Shown in pieces: positions 14,860-26,665 of a stretch of 33,467 nt of DNA. Each line of letters opens with the position of its first letter. Position 1 is the first letter of the stretch. A program made the translations under genes and the position numbers. The DNA is from Planctomycetota bacterium (GTDB taxonomy: Bacteria; Planctomycetota; UBA1135), in contig JAJFFB010000013.1 in assembly GCA_021776925.1 (NCBI GenBank), positions 1 to 33,467 on the forward strand, given 5' to 3'. A model generated the notes under the pieces. The model was not told the origin of the DNA. It saw only the letters and a program-made list of their open reading frames with translations, and ran no database searches.

Positions 14860-17277
14860 TCAGGGCTGGATGGTGCGCGTGACGGTGTTGGTCTTCAGCG
14901 ACAACGCGGCGCTGGCACCGCGCGCCACCACCGCCTGGGTCGAAACCGGAATCAGCGGTGCGGCGGACGGAATCACGCGGCTGAACACAGCCTGTCCGCT
15001 GGCGTCGGCGTCGGTCTGGCCGGCCAAGGTGACCAGGCTGCGCAGGTCCAGGCCGAGGCCGCCGAGGGCCGGCACCTCGGGGCCGAAGCCGGTGCCGGTC
15101 AGGCTGTACAAGTAGTACACAGTTTCGAAGGGCAGTGCGTTGCTGACGATGAAATCGGTGACCTGGTTGCGCACCAGCGCGCCGTGGTCGAGGCTGGGTC
15201 CAGGGGTCAGATCGAGAAGGCTGACGAATCCATCGCCGAGTCCGCCGGCGCTGGACTGCAGCGCACCGCTGCGCAGCGGGAAGCGCAGCGACTGGGTGAA
15301 TCCCGCGACGACGACGCTGGTTGCGTCAGGAAGGGCGATCGCGGTGGCCAGGTCGAAACTCTCACCGCCGAGATAGCTGGCGTAATCAACCGCGCTGAGG
15401 TCGGCGGCCACCGACAGCACCAGCGCATCTCCGAGCGCGCTGTTGCGGACGGTATCCCAGGCGCCATTGGTCCACGGCAGGTCGGTCGAGGTGGTCAGGC
15501 CGGCGAGGCGCACGGCGCCGTCGTCGTTCACCGCCAGGGCAAACAAGCTGTCATCGCCGCTGCCGCCCAGGAAGGTGCCGGCATTGAGCGAGTTGAGGGT
15601 CGGGCTCAGGTGGAGCAGGAAACCATCTTCGTCCCCGCCAAGATAGTCCGGGAAAGCTGCGCCCAGAGTAGTGGGCAGATCGGGTGAGTCGCTCCAGCCG
15701 CCGACGAAAACCCCGTCGCTGGCCGACAGGCCGACCGCGCGCGCTTCCTCGTCATTGATGCCGCCGAGGAAGGTCGAGGCGTGGCGCGCGCCATCGTCCA
15801 GATCGATCAACGCGGCGAAGGCGTCGATCTCGGAGCCGTTGTAGGAATTGTCGAAGGAATTGGGTGACACCGGAAAGTCCGCGGAGGTCGTCGAACCGAC
15901 GATCACCGCCTCGTTGTTCTGGTTGACGGTCACCGCGAGCGTGGCTTCGCGCAGATCGCCAAAGGCGACGCCGGTGCCGCCGATCAGGCGACCCATGATC
16001 AAGCTGCTGCCCGCGGCGTGGAAGCGGTGTACGAAGGCGTCGTTGTCGCCGCCGCGATAGCTCCATCCATGCGTCCCAGGGAAGTCGCTGGAGGCGGTGC
16101 GGCCGCCGACGATGACGTCGTTGATCGGACTGATCGTGACGCAGGTGGCCTCTTCGTTCTGGGAACCTCCTAGAAAGGTCGCCCACTGCAGGCTGCTGCC
16201 GTCGGCGCTCAGCTTGGCGACAAAGGCGTCTTCTTCATCGACCGAAACCCCGTTGTAGGTGGTGTCGTAGGCGCCGGCGGTGGCGGGGAAGTCCATCGAT
16301 TCGGTCCAGCCGACCAGCACCACTGCACCGAGCTGGTCGACCGCGACTCCTTGGGCGACGTCGCCGTTGGAGCCGCCGACCAGGGTGGTCCAATTCAGGG
16401 TGGTGCCATCGGCGCTGTAACACGAGACGAAAGCGTCGCCGCCGGCGGTCACCTGGCCCTGGAACACCGGCGATTCGGTGAGGCCAGCGACCAGCACGTC
16501 GCCATTGCTGGCCAGGGCGGTGGCCAGCGGGGCGTCGAGGCCACTGCCGCCGAGGTAGGTCGACCACTGCAGACCAGGGTCGATGACCAGCGCACGTTGC
16601 GGGTCGGCGTCGGGAACGACAAAGGCGAAGCGGTCTCCGCCGAGCAGTTGGAAGGCACAGGTTCGTGGCAGCCGGGTGCCGTCGGCGTCGAGCTGCCAGG
16701 TCCTCGGCGGCGTTTGACGTAGAGGACCCGCGGCGGTGTGCATGACCAGGCTGCCATCTTCATCGAGGCTCAAGCGGTCGATGCCCCGGCAGCGCAGCTG
16801 CAAAGACTGCAAGTCGGACCCGGCGGCGAGCAGCAGGTCGTAGCTCAGCAGACCATCGCGTTGGCTCAACACCAGGTCCACGCCGGGCCGGATGTCGCGG
16901 TAGTGGACTCTGGCGAAAGCCGGCACGTCGTGCTGCCAGGCAGCCGGATCGGAGCCGAGCAGGAAGTGGTGCCGCTGCGTCAGAAGCTCATGGCCGACCG
17001 GAGCCCTGGCCAGCCGGTCCTCGCCGGAGTGCTTTCCTGCCATGGCCGTCGTGCTCCATTCCAAACGCACCTCGGTGATCGCCGCGGCGGACAACTGCAG
17101 GCGGATGCCGTCGGCCTCGCAGTGCGCGCGCATTCCGGCCTGCTGCAAGAGGAAGCGCGTGCCCGCCGGCCACTGACCGTGGTTCTCGACGAAGGCGGGG
17201 GACGGGGTGGGTGCTTCCTGGGGAGGGGCACACCAGGAACCGGCGCCGAGGCCGGCCAGGCAGAGGAAGAATCCCAT
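14860..17277 (-). CDS. Secreted SBBP-repeat beta-propeller protein
   Basis: The 805-residue protein has a short N-terminal signal (hydrophobic residues 2-16) and the motif FVENHGQWP, which opens a known N-terminal domain found before SBBP repeats. From about residue 240 to 690 there are many repeats of the STYLGGS...DxA...V..DG..VV.G.T.S.DFP form, the hallmark of SBBP propellers. The last ~100 residues form a separate C-terminal domain (FGPEVPALGGLGLDLRSL). Such proteins are secreted or surface exposed; no enzymatic activity is evident. It converges with the ThuA fusion gene, leaving 9 bases between stops. The start is supported by a TACAAT hexamer six bases upstream. Confidence 0.88.
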   Translation of the reverse strand: MGFFLCLAGLGAGSWCAPPQEAPTPSPAFVENHGQWPAGTRFLLQQAGMRAHCEADGIRLQLSAAAITEVRLEWSTTAMAGKHSGEDRLARAPVGHELLTQRHHFLLGSDPAAWQHDVPAFARVHYRDIRPGVDLVLSQRDGLLSYDLLLAAGSDLQSLQLRCRGIDRLSLDEDGSLVMHTAAGPLRQTPPRTWQLDADGTRLPRTCAFQLLGGDRFAFVVPDADPQRALVIDPGLQWSTYLGGSGLDAPLATALASNGDVLVAGLTESPVFQGQVTAGGDAFVSCYSADGTTLNWTTLVGGSNGDVAQGVAVDQLGAVVLVGWTESMDFPATAGAYDTTYNGVSVDEEDAFVAKLSADGSSLQWATFLGGSQNEEATCVTISPINDVIVGGRTASSDFPGTHGWSYRGGDNDAFVHRFHAAGSSLIMGRLIGGTGVAFGDLREATLAVTVNQNNEAVIVGSTTSADFPVSPNSFDNSYNGSEIDAFAALIDLDDGARHASTFLGGINDEEARAVGLSASDGVFVGGWSDSPDLPTTLGAAFPDYLGGDEDGFLLHLSPTLNSLNAGTFLGGSGDDSLFALAVNDDGAVRLAGLTTSTDLPWTNGAWDTVRNSALGDALVLSVAADLSAVDYASYLGGESFDLATAIALPDATSVVVAGFTQSLRFPLRSGALQSSAGGLGDGFVSLLDLTPGPSLDHGALVRNQVTDFIVSNALPFETVYYLYSLTGTGFGPEVPALGGLGLDLRSLVTLAGQTDADASGQAVFSRVIPSAAPLIPVSTQAVVARGASAALSLKTNTVTRTIQP

Positions 17278-17283
17278 GGCCCG

Positions 17284-17289
17284 ATTGTA
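17284..17289 (-). promoter_or_regulatory. Candidate -10 element for the SBBP-repeat gene (leaderless)
   Basis: On the minus strand this reads TACAAT and ends six bases before the ATG at 17277. That distance would put the transcription start at or next to the start codon. No convincing -35 is seen. Confidence 0.55.
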
Positions 17290-17302
17290 GACCGGGCCGG
17301 TC
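17290..17302. repeat. Short inverted repeat next to the -10 element
   Basis: GACCG-GGC-CGGTC is a perfect 5-base-arm inverted repeat that directly abuts the candidate -10 at 17284-17289, between the amidohydrolase stop and the SBBP gene start. It could be an operator or a weak hairpin, but an arm this short may occur by chance in GC-rich DNA. Confidence 0.25.
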
Positions 17303-17311
17303 GGCGTCTGC

Positions 17312-18613
17312 TCACAGGCCGCGGTGGACCACGCCGCCCTTCATGACAAAGTCCACGCGTTCCAGCGCGTGGATGTCCCGCAGAGGGTTGCCGGGCACCG
17401 CGACCAGGTCGGCGAGCAGGCCTGCGGCAATCTGCCCGCGGTCCGGGCGACGGCACAACTCGGCGGCGCGGATGGTCGCCGACTGCAGAGCGGCGGTGGG
17501 GGTCATGCCGCGTTCCACCATGGCGGCGAATTCGAGCGCGTTGGTGCCGTGCGGGATCACCGCGGCGTCGGTGCCGAAGGCGATCTTGACGCCGGCGGCG
17601 ATCGCCCGGCGCAGGCTCTGCTTGGCCATCGGCAGGACCTTTTCTGCCTTGGCCCGGATCGGCGCCGGCAGCAGGCTGAGGTCGAGGTTGTCGGCGAGCA
17701 CGGTGGTCGGCACCAGCCAGGTGCCGTGTTTCTTCATCATCGCGATGGCTTCCTCGTCAAGGATCGAACCATGTTCGATCGAGGTCACGCCGGCGCGGAT
17801 CGCGGCCTTGATGCCGGCGGTGCCGTGCGCGTGCGCCGCCACCGCGATGCCATGGCGCGCCGCTTCTTCGACGATGACGCGCATCTCTTCTTCGGTGAAT
17901 TGCTGCGCGCCCACGGTCTCCTCCCACGACAGCACGCCGGCGGTGGCGCAGATCTTGATCACCTCGGCGCCGTGTTTGATCTGGTAGCGCACCGCGCGCA
18001 GCAACTGGTCGGGGCCGTCGGCGACGCCGTGTTCGGGATCCTGTTCGGCGATCCCCGGTGCGTAACCGGTGACGTCGGCGTGTCCGCCGGTGATCGACAA
18101 GGTGTGGCACGCCGGCAGGATGCGTGGCCCGGGCACGAAGCCGCGCTCGATGGCACGCTTCAGCGCGACGTCGGCAAAATCGCCCGAGCCGACGTTGCGC
18201 ACCGTGGTGAAGCCGGCGTCCAAGGTCAGCAGCGCATTACGCGCGCCGCGCAGTGCCGCGTCGGCGCCAGTTTCAATCACCCCGCGGTGCACCCAGCCCG
18301 GGTCGATGTCGAAGGTCAGGTGGGTGTGGCAGTCGATCAGGCCGGGTAGCAGAGAGTGCCCAGCGAGTTCGATGCGCTGGGTGCCAGGCGGCAGCGGCGA
18401 CCCCGCTTCCTGCACCGCGACGATGCGCTCGCCGCGCACCAGGACCTCGCGCCCTGGCAGCATGCGCCCGCTGGCGGCGTCGAACAGCCATTCCGGCGCC
18501 AGCACCAGCAGCGGGGCGCCCTCGCCGTCGCGTTGCGGAAGCTGTTGCGCGGCCGCCGGGGTGGCGCACAGCATCGTGGCAGCGAGCAAGACCGGGCAGG
18601 CGGCGGCGATCAT
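17312..18613 (-). CDS. Secreted amidohydrolase (imidazolonepropionase/prolidase-like family)
   Basis: The frame stays open further upstream, but the ATG at 18613 is the best start: it overlaps the amidase stop as ATGA and is followed at once by a signal peptide (VLLAATMLCATPAAAQQ). The product is 433 residues. Amidohydrolase landmarks are DCHTHLTFD (HxH metal site), EVIKI with the candidate carboxylated lysine, AVAAHAHG, SIEHGS, and FGTDAAV (catalytic aspartate). This set matches the exported metal-dependent amidohydrolase family that includes Xaa-Pro dipeptidases and related enzymes. It is predicted to act in the periplasm on a cyclic amide or peptide-like substrate; the exact substrate cannot be assigned. 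It is transcribed with the upstream amidase. Confidence 0.88.
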   Translation of the reverse strand: MIAAACPVLLAATMLCATPAAAQQLPQRDGEGAPLLVLAPEWLFDAASGRMLPGREVLVRGERIVAVQEAGSPLPPGTQRIELAGHSLLPGLIDCHTHLTFDIDPGWVHRGVIETGADAALRGARNALLTLDAGFTTVRNVGSGDFADVALKRAIERGFVPGPRILPACHTLSITGGHADVTGYAPGIAEQDPEHGVADGPDQLLRAVRYQIKHGAEVIKICATAGVLSWEETVGAQQFTEEEMRVIVEEAARHGIAVAAHAHGTAGIKAAIRAGVTSIEHGSILDEEAIAMMKKHGTWLVPTTVLADNLDLSLLPAPIRAKAEKVLPMAKQSLRRAIAAGVKIAFGTDAAVIPHGTNALEFAAMVERGMTPTAALQSATIRAAELCRRPDRGQIAAGLLADLVAVPGNPLRDIHALERVDFVMKGGVVHRGL

Positions 18614-20292
18614 TGCTCCAGCTCCGGCCGCAGCGAGGCGACACCCAGGGCGGCTTCCAGGGCTTCGCCGAGGCGGAACAGACTGCCTTCGCCGGCCAGC
18701 TGTCCCCACAACACCGAGTTGCGCGGGGTGCCGTTGTCGCGGAAGCCGGTGCGCAGGCACAGGCATGGGTGGCCCGAGTAGTTGGTCATCAGCAGCAGGC
18801 TGGCGGCGAAACTGGGGCTGAACAGCGCGTCGACCCCGTGCAGAGAATCGTTCAGCGCGCGGCACAGCGTGCGGCGGTAGCGATCGGCCTGCAGGAATTC
18901 GATCGCCGGGATCATCCACGCGGCACGGAAGGAATTGGGCCACGCCTGCGGCGCCTGCCACTGCAGCAGGTCGTCTTCGTTGCTGCGTGTCATTTCTTCA
19001 AAGGCGGTCGCCGCCTCGACTTCGAGAATGGTCATCAAGGCGTCGTGGGGGCCCTGCGGGAGGTCGACCTCGACCAGCTGCACTCCGAGGCTCTGTAGCG
19101 CCTCGAGCGCGTTGCGGTCGGCATCGCTGGCGCCGCGGCCGCTGAACCAATCCGGGTGGTAGCCGAGGCGGATGCTGTCGAAGGGGCGCTGAGAAAAGTC
19201 CTGCAGCGGCATGTCCTGGGTCGAGGCGTCGCCGGCGTCCTGGCCGGCGATCACGTCGAGCACCAGCCGCGTGTCGCGCACGCTGCGCGCAATCACGCCG
19301 ATCTTGTCCATGCTCCAGCACAGCGCCATGGCGCCGCCGCGCGGCACGCGGCCGAAGGTCGGGCGCAGGCCGGTGACCCCGCAACGGCTGCTCGGCGAGA
19401 CGATCGAGCCATAGGTCTCGGTGCCGAGCGCAAAGGCGAAGAAACCGGCCGCGGTGCCGGCGGCGCTGCCCGCGCTGGAGCCACTGCTGCCCTGCTCCAA
19501 GTTCCACGGATTATTGGTGCGCTTGTCCAGCCACATGTCGCCGTAGGCGAGCGCACCGAGCGAGGTCTTGGCCAGCAGCACCGCACCGGCGTCGCGCAGT
19601 CTCTGCAACACCACCGCGTCGTGCTCCGGCATCTGGTCGGCGTAGGGTTCAGCGCCCCAGGTGGTGCGGATGGCGGCGCTGTCGAACAGGTCTTTGGCGC
19701 CGTAGGGCAGGCCGTGCAAGGGCCCGCGCGAGTTGCCCGCGGCAAGTTCCGCGTCGGCCTGGCGTGCCTCACGCAGCGCGCGCTCTTCGGTCACGGTGAT
19801 GCACGCCAGGACCTTGGGATCGAGGCGGCGGATGCGCTCTAGATAGATGCGCGTCAGCCGCTCGCTGCTCAGGCTGCGTTGTTGCACCCAGTGGGACAAC
19901 TGCCAGGCCGGTGCATAGGCGATGTCCTGGTCCTTCTGCGGCAGCGGGCCGGCGGCGGCGGCGAGGCCCGGGTCGGCGGGGGTGGTCTGGTAGGGGCCCT
20001 GCGGAGCTCTCTGGCCCAGCCACGGATCGAAAGTGTGCGCCGGCTCCAGGCTGTTGGGAAATTCCGCGCCCTGGCGGCGACGATAGCGCGCGAGTTTCTG
20101 CTCCAGATTGCGCACCATCATTTCGCGTTCCGAATCGGTGAAGGCGATGCCGGCGACCTGTTCTGAGGCGGCGATGGTGGCGGCGTCGATCCCGGCAGAG
20201 TCCGCTGGCACGGCCGGTTCCTGGCCGTCGAGGGCGGCGAGCGCGGCGGCCAGGGTTTCAGGAGGTGGGCTGGAGGCGGGGGGCGAGGCCAT
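18610..20292 (-). CDS. Amidase signature family enzyme
   Basis: The 560-residue protein has the Ser-cisSer-Lys amidase core: PLHGLPYGAKDLF (lysine), then GSSGSSAGSAAG (cis-serine loop) and GTETYGSIVSPSSRCGVTGLRPTFG (nucleophilic serine region). The N-terminal ~150 residues are an extension before the amidase domain. No signal peptide is visible, in contrast to the co-translated amidohydrolase, so the two products may sit in different compartments unless the amidase is exported another way. Its stop overlaps the next start (ATGA). A TAGCAT hexamer six bases before the ATG supports this start. The substrate is not identifiable; family members hydrolyse aliphatic, aromatic or aminoacyl amides. 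Confidence 0.9.
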   Translation of the reverse strand: MASPPASSPPPETLAAALAALDGQEPAVPADSAGIDAATIAASEQVAGIAFTDSEREMMVRNLEQKLARYRRRQGAEFPNSLEPAHTFDPWLGQRAPQGPYQTTPADPGLAAAAGPLPQKDQDIAYAPAWQLSHWVQQRSLSSERLTRIYLERIRRLDPKVLACITVTEERALREARQADAELAAGNSRGPLHGLPYGAKDLFDSAAIRTTWGAEPYADQMPEHDAVVLQRLRDAGAVLLAKTSLGALAYGDMWLDKRTNNPWNLEQGSSGSSAGSAAGTAAGFFAFALGTETYGSIVSPSSRCGVTGLRPTFGRVPRGGAMALCWSMDKIGVIARSVRDTRLVLDVIAGQDAGDASTQDMPLQDFSQRPFDSIRLGYHPDWFSGRGASDADRNALEALQSLGVQLVEVDLPQGPHDALMTILEVEAATAFEEMTRSNEDDLLQWQAPQAWPNSFRAAWMIPAIEFLQADRYRRTLCRALNDSLHGVDALFSPSFAASLLLMTNYSGHPCLCLRTGFRDNGTPRNSVLWGQLAGEGSLFRLGEALEAALGVASLRPELEQ

Positions 20293-20298
20293 CGCTTC

Positions 20299-20304
20299 AT
20301 GCTA
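20299..20304 (-). promoter_or_regulatory. Candidate -10 element for the amidase operon (leaderless)
   Basis: Reads TAGCAT on the minus strand and ends six bases before the amidase ATG at 20292, the same spacing as at several other gene starts in the window. Confidence 0.5.
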
Positions 20305-20327
20305 GCGGGAAGCCGGCGATGGCGATC

Positions 20328-20333
20328 TATACT
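20328..20333 (+). promoter_or_regulatory. Candidate -10 element for the HEAT/VWA gene
   Basis: TATACT on the plus strand. If used, transcription starts near 20340, which would exclude the ATG at 20299 as start and favour the TTG at 20356 or the GTG at 20377. It lies 23 bases from the divergent amidase -10. Confidence 0.45.
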
Positions 20334-20355
20334 GGAGTGTGGGCCCCCGACCGCG

Positions 20356-22197
20356 TTGAACACCCTCCTACCCTCCGTGTGCCGGCTGGCGCTGGTCCTT
20401 CTGCTCGCCGCATCTGCCTCAGCGCAGCAGGCGCGGAAGCTGGCGCGTCAGATCGAGGATGCCCGCGAAGAGGCTCAGCCGGCATGGTTTCAGCAGTTGG
20501 CGGCGATCGGTGACGAAGAAGCGCTGAACCTGTTGATCGAAATTGCCGAGGACATCAAAGGAGTTTCGCGTAGAACTTTTCCTGCATTCCGGGCATTTCT
20601 GCATTTCCGCGATCGCAACGAACTTGAAACCGTTGCCCTGGAGTTTCTCCGGCAGACCGCGCTCTCCTCCACCAGTTATCCGTCGATGGCCGCGGTGAAC
20701 ACCTTGGCCCAATGGGGTCCGGCAGCCAACCAAGCCCTCACTGAGGTGGTTCATGAGGCAAGTCTTGCCAACAGTCGAGCGCGGGCGATCACCCCATTGC
20801 TGCCGGTGATCCGCGAAAATCCGGACGCCGCCAACCTGGACCTACTGCTGGAGGTCTTCCGCTCCCCCCTTTCGGGTCCGCCGGAAAAATTTGCTCAGAC
20901 CCTGACGGCCTTTCCGAGCGAGCTGTTGGTGCCGCGTTTGCAAGAGTGGTTTCAGGAAGAGGTGCCTCCAGCGCTATTGGATGGCGCCATGCGTGCCTTG
21001 ACGTCGACACCTGGAGAGGAGGCAGGGACTTTTCTGGTCGAATTGCTGGAGCACGAGAACCCGGCTCTGGTCCTCCGTGCACTTCACGGACTGCGCCAGC
21101 GTGGTGACGGGTCCCATGAAGCCCAGCTGGTATCGCTGATGCGATCCAAGGACCCTGTGCTGCGTTATTTCGCGTTGGTCGAAAATGGGCGCTTGCACAG
21201 TGGAGATCCGAAATGGGAGAAGAAGCTCTTGAAAATGGCTTCCTCGAAGGATCGTATCGATCGCCAGGCGGCTGCGGCCTGTGCAGGACTGCTCCCTCAA
21301 GCGCTTGGCTGGTCAATGTTGAAAGACTTGCTGGTTGATGAGCACCGCACGGTGCGCAGCCAGGCGCTGGTGAGCACCGGGCTGCTGCGTAGGCGTGACT
21401 CGATCCCGTTTCTGATCGAGCGCGTGGCAGAGGAAGGTGCTGAGGACAACCCTGTCATGCGCGACCGGGTGATCGAAGTTCTAGCGGGCCTGACCGGACA
21501 GACCTTCGGTCTGGCGATCCATACCTGGCAGGTGTGGTGGGAGAATGAAGGCGGCAGCTTCGAGATCCCCAGCGCGGAGGAATTGCTGCGCAAGACCGAG
21601 GAACGTGAAAAACGACGGTCACAAAATTTGACTGCCGGCTCCTTTTACGGCCTTCCTGTCGTCAGCCGAAGGGCGGTTTTTGTGCTCGACGTCAGCGGTT
21701 CGATGAAGACTGCCGCAGCGAACGATCGTTACGGCGGTGGCTCCAAGGCGACTCGGCTCGACGTCGCCAAGGAACAGATGAAACAGGCCTTGGAAGCCTT
21801 TCCGAGGGATGGTTTGTTCAACATGGTGTTTTTCCATACCAGTGTGAAATCCTGGCAGGAAGGCTTGGTGCGCATGAACAAGAACACCCGCGCCAAATCG
21901 CTTAAGTTCCTCGAGCGGCAACGCGTGGCCGGGGCCACCGCGCTCTACGACGCGCTCGAAGCCGCCTTCCGCAATGAGGGGGTGGACACCATCTACCTGA
22001 TGTCGGACGGCATCCCCGGCGGCGGTACGATCAACAATCCGCAGCAGATCCGCAAGCGCGTGCAGGAATGGAACGCGGTGGCCCACGCCACCATTCACTG
22101 CGTTTCGGTCGGGGGCGAGATCCAGCTGCTGCGCTGGCTGGCCGAGGATTCGGGCGGCCGCTTCCAGGTGGTCAAGCCCCGCGCCGCCGGCAAGTGA
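20356..22197 (+). CDS. Secreted HEAT-repeat / von Willebrand factor A protein
   Basis: The start is uncertain: ATG 20299, TTG 20356 and GTG 20377 are in frame. A candidate TATACT promoter at 20328-20333 argues for one of the latter two; TTG 20356 gives 613 residues with the signal core [15 protein letters not shown]. The N-terminal two thirds consist of HEAT-like helical repeats (for example [19 protein letters not shown]). The C-terminal ~170 residues are a VWA domain with an intact MIDAS: DVSGS (near residue 445), the threonine in [11 protein letters not shown], and SDGIPGGG (near 550). This suggests a metal-dependent adhesion or protein-interaction role in the periplasm. The middle part seems less GC-rich at third positions than the 3' part. 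It is divergent from the amidase and 34 bases before glnS. Confidence 0.83.
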   Translation: MNTLLPSVCRLALVLLLAASASAQQARKLARQIEDAREEAQPAWFQQLAAIGDEEALNLLIEIAEDIKGVSRRTFPAFRAFLHFRDRNELETVALEFLRQTALSSTSYPSMAAVNTLAQWGPAANQALTEVVHEASLANSRARAITPLLPVIRENPDAANLDLLLEVFRSPLSGPPEKFAQTLTAFPSELLVPRLQEWFQEEVPPALLDGAMRALTSTPGEEAGTFLVELLEHENPALVLRALHGLRQRGDGSHEAQLVSLMRSKDPVLRYFALVENGRLHSGDPKWEKKLLKMASSKDRIDRQAAAACAGLLPQALGWSMLKDLLVDEHRTVRSQALVSTGLLRRRDSIPFLIERVAEEGAEDNPVMRDRVIEVLAGLTGQTFGLAIHTWQVWWENEGGSFEIPSAEELLRKTEEREKRRSQNLTAGSFYGLPVVSRRAVFVLDVSGSMKTAAANDRYGGGSKATRLDVAKEQMKQALEAFPRDGLFNMVFFHTSVKSWQEGLVRMNKNTRAKSLKFLERQRVAGATALYDALEAAFRNEGVDTIYLMSDGIPGGGTINNPQQIRKRVQEWNAVAHATIHCVSVGGEIQLLRWLAEDSGGRFQVVKPRAAGK

Positions 22198-22216
22198 CCG
22201 CGGCGGATCGCGCGGG

Positions 22217-22222
22217 CATAAT
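22217..22222 (+). promoter_or_regulatory. Candidate -10 element for glnS
   Basis: CATAAT lies nine bases before the glnS ATG, with GTGACC at 22194-22199 as a possible -35 at a 17-base spacing. It would produce a leader of only a few bases. Confidence 0.4.
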
Positions 22223-22231
22223 TCCGGGTCC

Positions 22232-23893
22232 ATGAGCGACGCCGACGCCCCCAAGGACTTCATCCGCCAGATCGTTGCCGACGACCTGGAAGGCGGGCGG
22301 CACCAGCGCATCATCACGCGCTTCCCGCCCGAGCCCAACGGTTTCCTGCACGTCGGCCACGCCAAGGCGATCTGCCTCAACTTCGGCATCGCCGCCGAGA
22401 CCGGCGGCCAGTGCCATCTGCGTTTCGACGACACCAATCCGGTCAAGGAGGAAGAGGAGTACGCGCGGGCCATCGAGGAAGACGTGCGCTGGCTCGGCTT
22501 CGACTGGGGTGAGCACCTTTACCACGCGTCGGATTATTTTGACACGCTGTACGCGTGGGCCGAACACCTGGTCGAGAACGGCAACGCCTACGTGGACGAG
22601 CAGTCGCCCGACCTGATCCGTGAGCAGCGTGGCTCGCTCACCGAAGCGGGGCAGGAGAGCCCGCACCGTGATCGTCCGACGGCGGAAAGCCTGGACCTGT
22701 TCCGACGCATGAAGGCGGGCGAGTTCGCCGACGGCGCGATGGTGCTGCGCGCGCGCATCGACATGGCTTCGCCCAACCTGAATCTGCGCGATCCGGTGAT
22801 CTACCGCATCCTGCACCAGGCGCATCCGCGCACCGGCGACCGGTGGTGCATCTATCCGATGTACGACTTTGCCCACGGGCAATCCGATGCGATCGAGTGC
22901 ATCACCCATTCCCTGTGTACGCTCGAGTTCGAGAACCACCGTCCGCTCTACGACTGGCTGGTCGAACACCTGCCGGTGCCCGCGCGTCCGCGCCAGATCG
23001 AATTCTCGCGGCTCAACCTGAGTTTCACCGTGACCTCCAAGCGCAAACTGCTGCGCCTGGTCGAGCAGGGGCTGGTCGATGGCTGGAGCGATCCGCGCCT
23101 GCCGACGCTGTCGGGCATGCGCCGGCGCGGTTATCCGCCTGAGGCGATCCGCGACTTCTGCCACAAGGTCGGGGTGACCAAGTACGAAGGCGTCACCGAG
23201 GTGGCGCTGCTCGAAGCCACCGTGCGCGACACGCTCAACCCGGTCACGCCGCGGCGCCTGGCGGTGTTGCGGCCGCTCAAACTGGTCATCACCAATTACC
23301 CGGAAGGTCACAGCGAGACCGTTGAGGCGCCGAACCATCCCGGCGACGCGGAAATGGGCACCCGCCAGATCGCCTTCGGCCGCGAGGTCTACATCGAGGC
23401 CAGCGACTTCATGCAGGACCCGCCGAAGAAGTACTTCCGCCTCGCGCCCGGCGCCGAGGTGCGCCTGCGTTACGCCTACAACGTGACCTGTGACGAGGTG
23501 GTGCGCGACACGGCGGGCGAGGTGATCGAGCTGCGCTGCAGCTACGACCCCGAGTCGAAGGGCGGTGGTGGGCGCAAGGTCAAGGGCATCATTCACTGGG
23601 TTTCCGCCGCTGCCGCGGTCGACGCCGAGGTGCGCCTCTACGATCATCTGTTCAACCGGCCCGATCCCGAGCAAGGCGGGGACTACCTCGATCACCTGAA
23701 CCCGGACTCGCTCGAAATCGTCCAGGCCAAGGTCGAGGCGAGCCTCGCCGACGAGGATCCACTGCAGCGCTTCCAGTTCGAACGCAGCGGCTACTTCCGC
23801 CGCGATCCGCAACAGCCTGAGCGGCTGGTCTACAACCGCGTCGTCGCCCTGCGCGACGGCTGGGCCAAGATCCAGGCCAAAGCCAAGACCTAG
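22232..23893 (+). CDS. glnS: Glutaminyl-tRNA synthetase
   Basis: The 553-residue length matches the roughly 554 residues of E. coli Gln[23 protein letters not shown] carries the HIGH-type motif (HVGH), and VTSKRKLL is the KMSKS-type motif. [36 protein letters not shown] is split here only for description: [12 protein letters not shown] and [14 protein letters not shown] are GlnRS/GluRS class signatures. The C-terminal region has the beta-barrel anticodon-binding domains, including [12 protein letters not shown] and a [10 protein letters not shown] segment. It is cytoplasmic and charges tRNA-Gln directly, so this organism need not rely only on GatCAB transamidation for Gln-tRNA. No C-terminal YqeY-like extension is present. 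Confidence 0.96.
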   Translation: MSDADAPKDFIRQIVADDLEGGRHQRIITRFPPEPNGFLHVGHAKAICLNFGIAAETGGQCHLRFDDTNPVKEEEEYARAIEEDVRWLGFDWGEHLYHASDYFDTLYAWAEHLVENGNAYVDEQSPDLIREQRGSLTEAGQESPHRDRPTAESLDLFRRMKAGEFADGAMVLRARIDMASPNLNLRDPVIYRILHQAHPRTGDRWCIYPMYDFAHGQSDAIECITHSLCTLEFENHRPLYDWLVEHLPVPARPRQIEFSRLNLSFTVTSKRKLLRLVEQGLVDGWSDPRLPTLSGMRRRGYPPEAIRDFCHKVGVTKYEGVTEVALLEATVRDTLNPVTPRRLAVLRPLKLVITNYPEGHSETVEAPNHPGDAEMGTRQIAFGREVYIEASDFMQDPPKKYFRLAPGAEVRLRYAYNVTCDEVVRDTAGEVIELRCSYDPESKGGGGRKVKGIIHWVSAAAAVDAEVRLYDHLFNRPDPEQGGDYLDHLNPDSLEIVQAKVEASLADEDPLQRFQFERSGYFRRDPQQPERLVYNRVVALRDGWAKIQAKAKT

Positions 23894-23898
23894 GGTCT

Positions 23899-23913
23899 GG
23901 CCGAGTGTCGGCC
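23899..23913 (+). terminator. Weak hairpin after glnS, possible terminator
   Basis: GGCCGA-GTG-TCGGCC is a perfect 6-base stem with a 3-base loop, just past the glnS stop. It lies between two copies of CCTAGGGTCTGG (23889-23900 and 23912-23923). There is no T-tract, so intrinsic termination is uncertain. Confidence 0.35.
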
Positions 23914-23964
23914 TAGGGTCTGGACTTGGCTGAGGTCCGGGGCCCGCGGGTTGCGCGGAAGCCC

Positions 23965-23993
23965 TTGCCGGAAAATCGGGCAGGGCCTACGCT
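23965..23993 (+). promoter_or_regulatory. Promoter of the XylR-like regulator gene
   Basis: TTGCCG (23965-23970), a 17-base spacer, then TACGCT (23988-23993), which ends eight bases before the ATG at 24002. This is the most complete sigma70-type promoter in the window and again predicts an almost leaderless mRNA. Confidence 0.55.
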
Positions 23994-25163
23994 TTTGCGG
24001 CATGGGTGCAGCTCCCTTTCGCGTTGCCTTGCTGTTCCACCGCGACCTCGCCTTCTGTCGCGGGGTGCTTGGCGGGGTCGAAGCGTGGATGGCGGAAAAC
24101 GCGGCCGGGTGGCACGTGCGCCACGCGCCGTCGGAGTCCGAGGTATTGGAGTCACTCTATGAATGGGAGCCCGACGGCGTGCTCGGCCACGTCTACGATC
24201 CCGACCTCGCCGCGGCGCTGACCGATTGGGGGGGGGCTTTCGTCAACACCACGGTGACCCTGCCCGACCTGGAGGTTCCTGTGGTCGACGCCGACCACTC
24301 TGCGGTCGGGCGCATGGCCGCCGACCACCTGCTCGAGCGCGCCTACCGCAGCTTCGGTTTCTTCGGCAATCCCTGGGCGCTGTTCTCGCGTGGGCGCGAG
24401 CGGGGTTTCCGCCGCCGCTTACGCCAGTTCGGCTATTCCTGCTCCTCGAGCTACGCCGAGTACCTGCCGGGGCGGCCGGCGCGCTCGAGCTGGGTGCGCA
24501 TCGACGACCAGCTGGCCGCATGGCTGCAGCAGCTGGCCAAGCCGGCCGCGGTGTTCTGCTGCCACGACGTGCCGGCGCGCGATCTTGCCGAGGCGTGCGT
24601 GGCCTTGGGCATCGAGGTGCCGGATGAGGTCGCCATCCTCGGCGTCGACGACGACCGTTTCGAATGCGAGCTGGCGCGCCCCACCCTGTCCAGCATCTCC
24701 CTGCCGATGGACCTGGTCGGTTATCGCGCCGCGGCGATGCTGCAGCGGCGCCTGAAGGGGCAGCGGGTCTCGGCGCGGCCGGCCAAGGTGGCGCCGAGTC
24801 ACGTGGTCACGCGCCAGTCCACCGACGCCCACGCGGTGGTCGACCCGGCGGTGCGTCGCGCCCTGGTTTTTCTGCAGCAGACCTATCGCCGCCCGGTGTC
24901 GGTGCTCGAGGTCAGTCGCGCCGCCGGTCTTTCACGGCGCCAATTGGAACGCCGCTTCCGTCACGCCCTGGGGCGCACCATCCTGTCCGAGATCCACCGC
25001 CTGCGCCTGGGGCTGGCGTGCAAGCTGCTCGCCGACACCGAGCTTTCGGTCGAGGCGGTGGCGGCGCGCAGCGGTTTTTCCGGCGCGCGCCAGATGGGGG
25101 GAGTCTTCCGCCGTCTGCGCGGAGATTCCCCCAGCGCCTTTCGCCAGGGTTGGCGCCATTCCG

Positions 25164-26657
<1,494 letters not shown>

Positions 26658-26665
26658 CGCCGCTC

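Noticed and set aside
20299-20301. ATG as start of the HEAT/VWA gene
   Set aside because: It would lie upstream of the likely TATACT promoter and would give an over-long, arginine-rich leader before the signal peptide. Not fully excluded.
24228-24236. Run of nine G in the regulator gene (and another at 27275-27283 in the sulfatase fusion gene) as phase-variation tracts
   Set aside because: One or two such runs are expected by chance in about 33 kb at this base composition (rough estimate), and both genes are intact.
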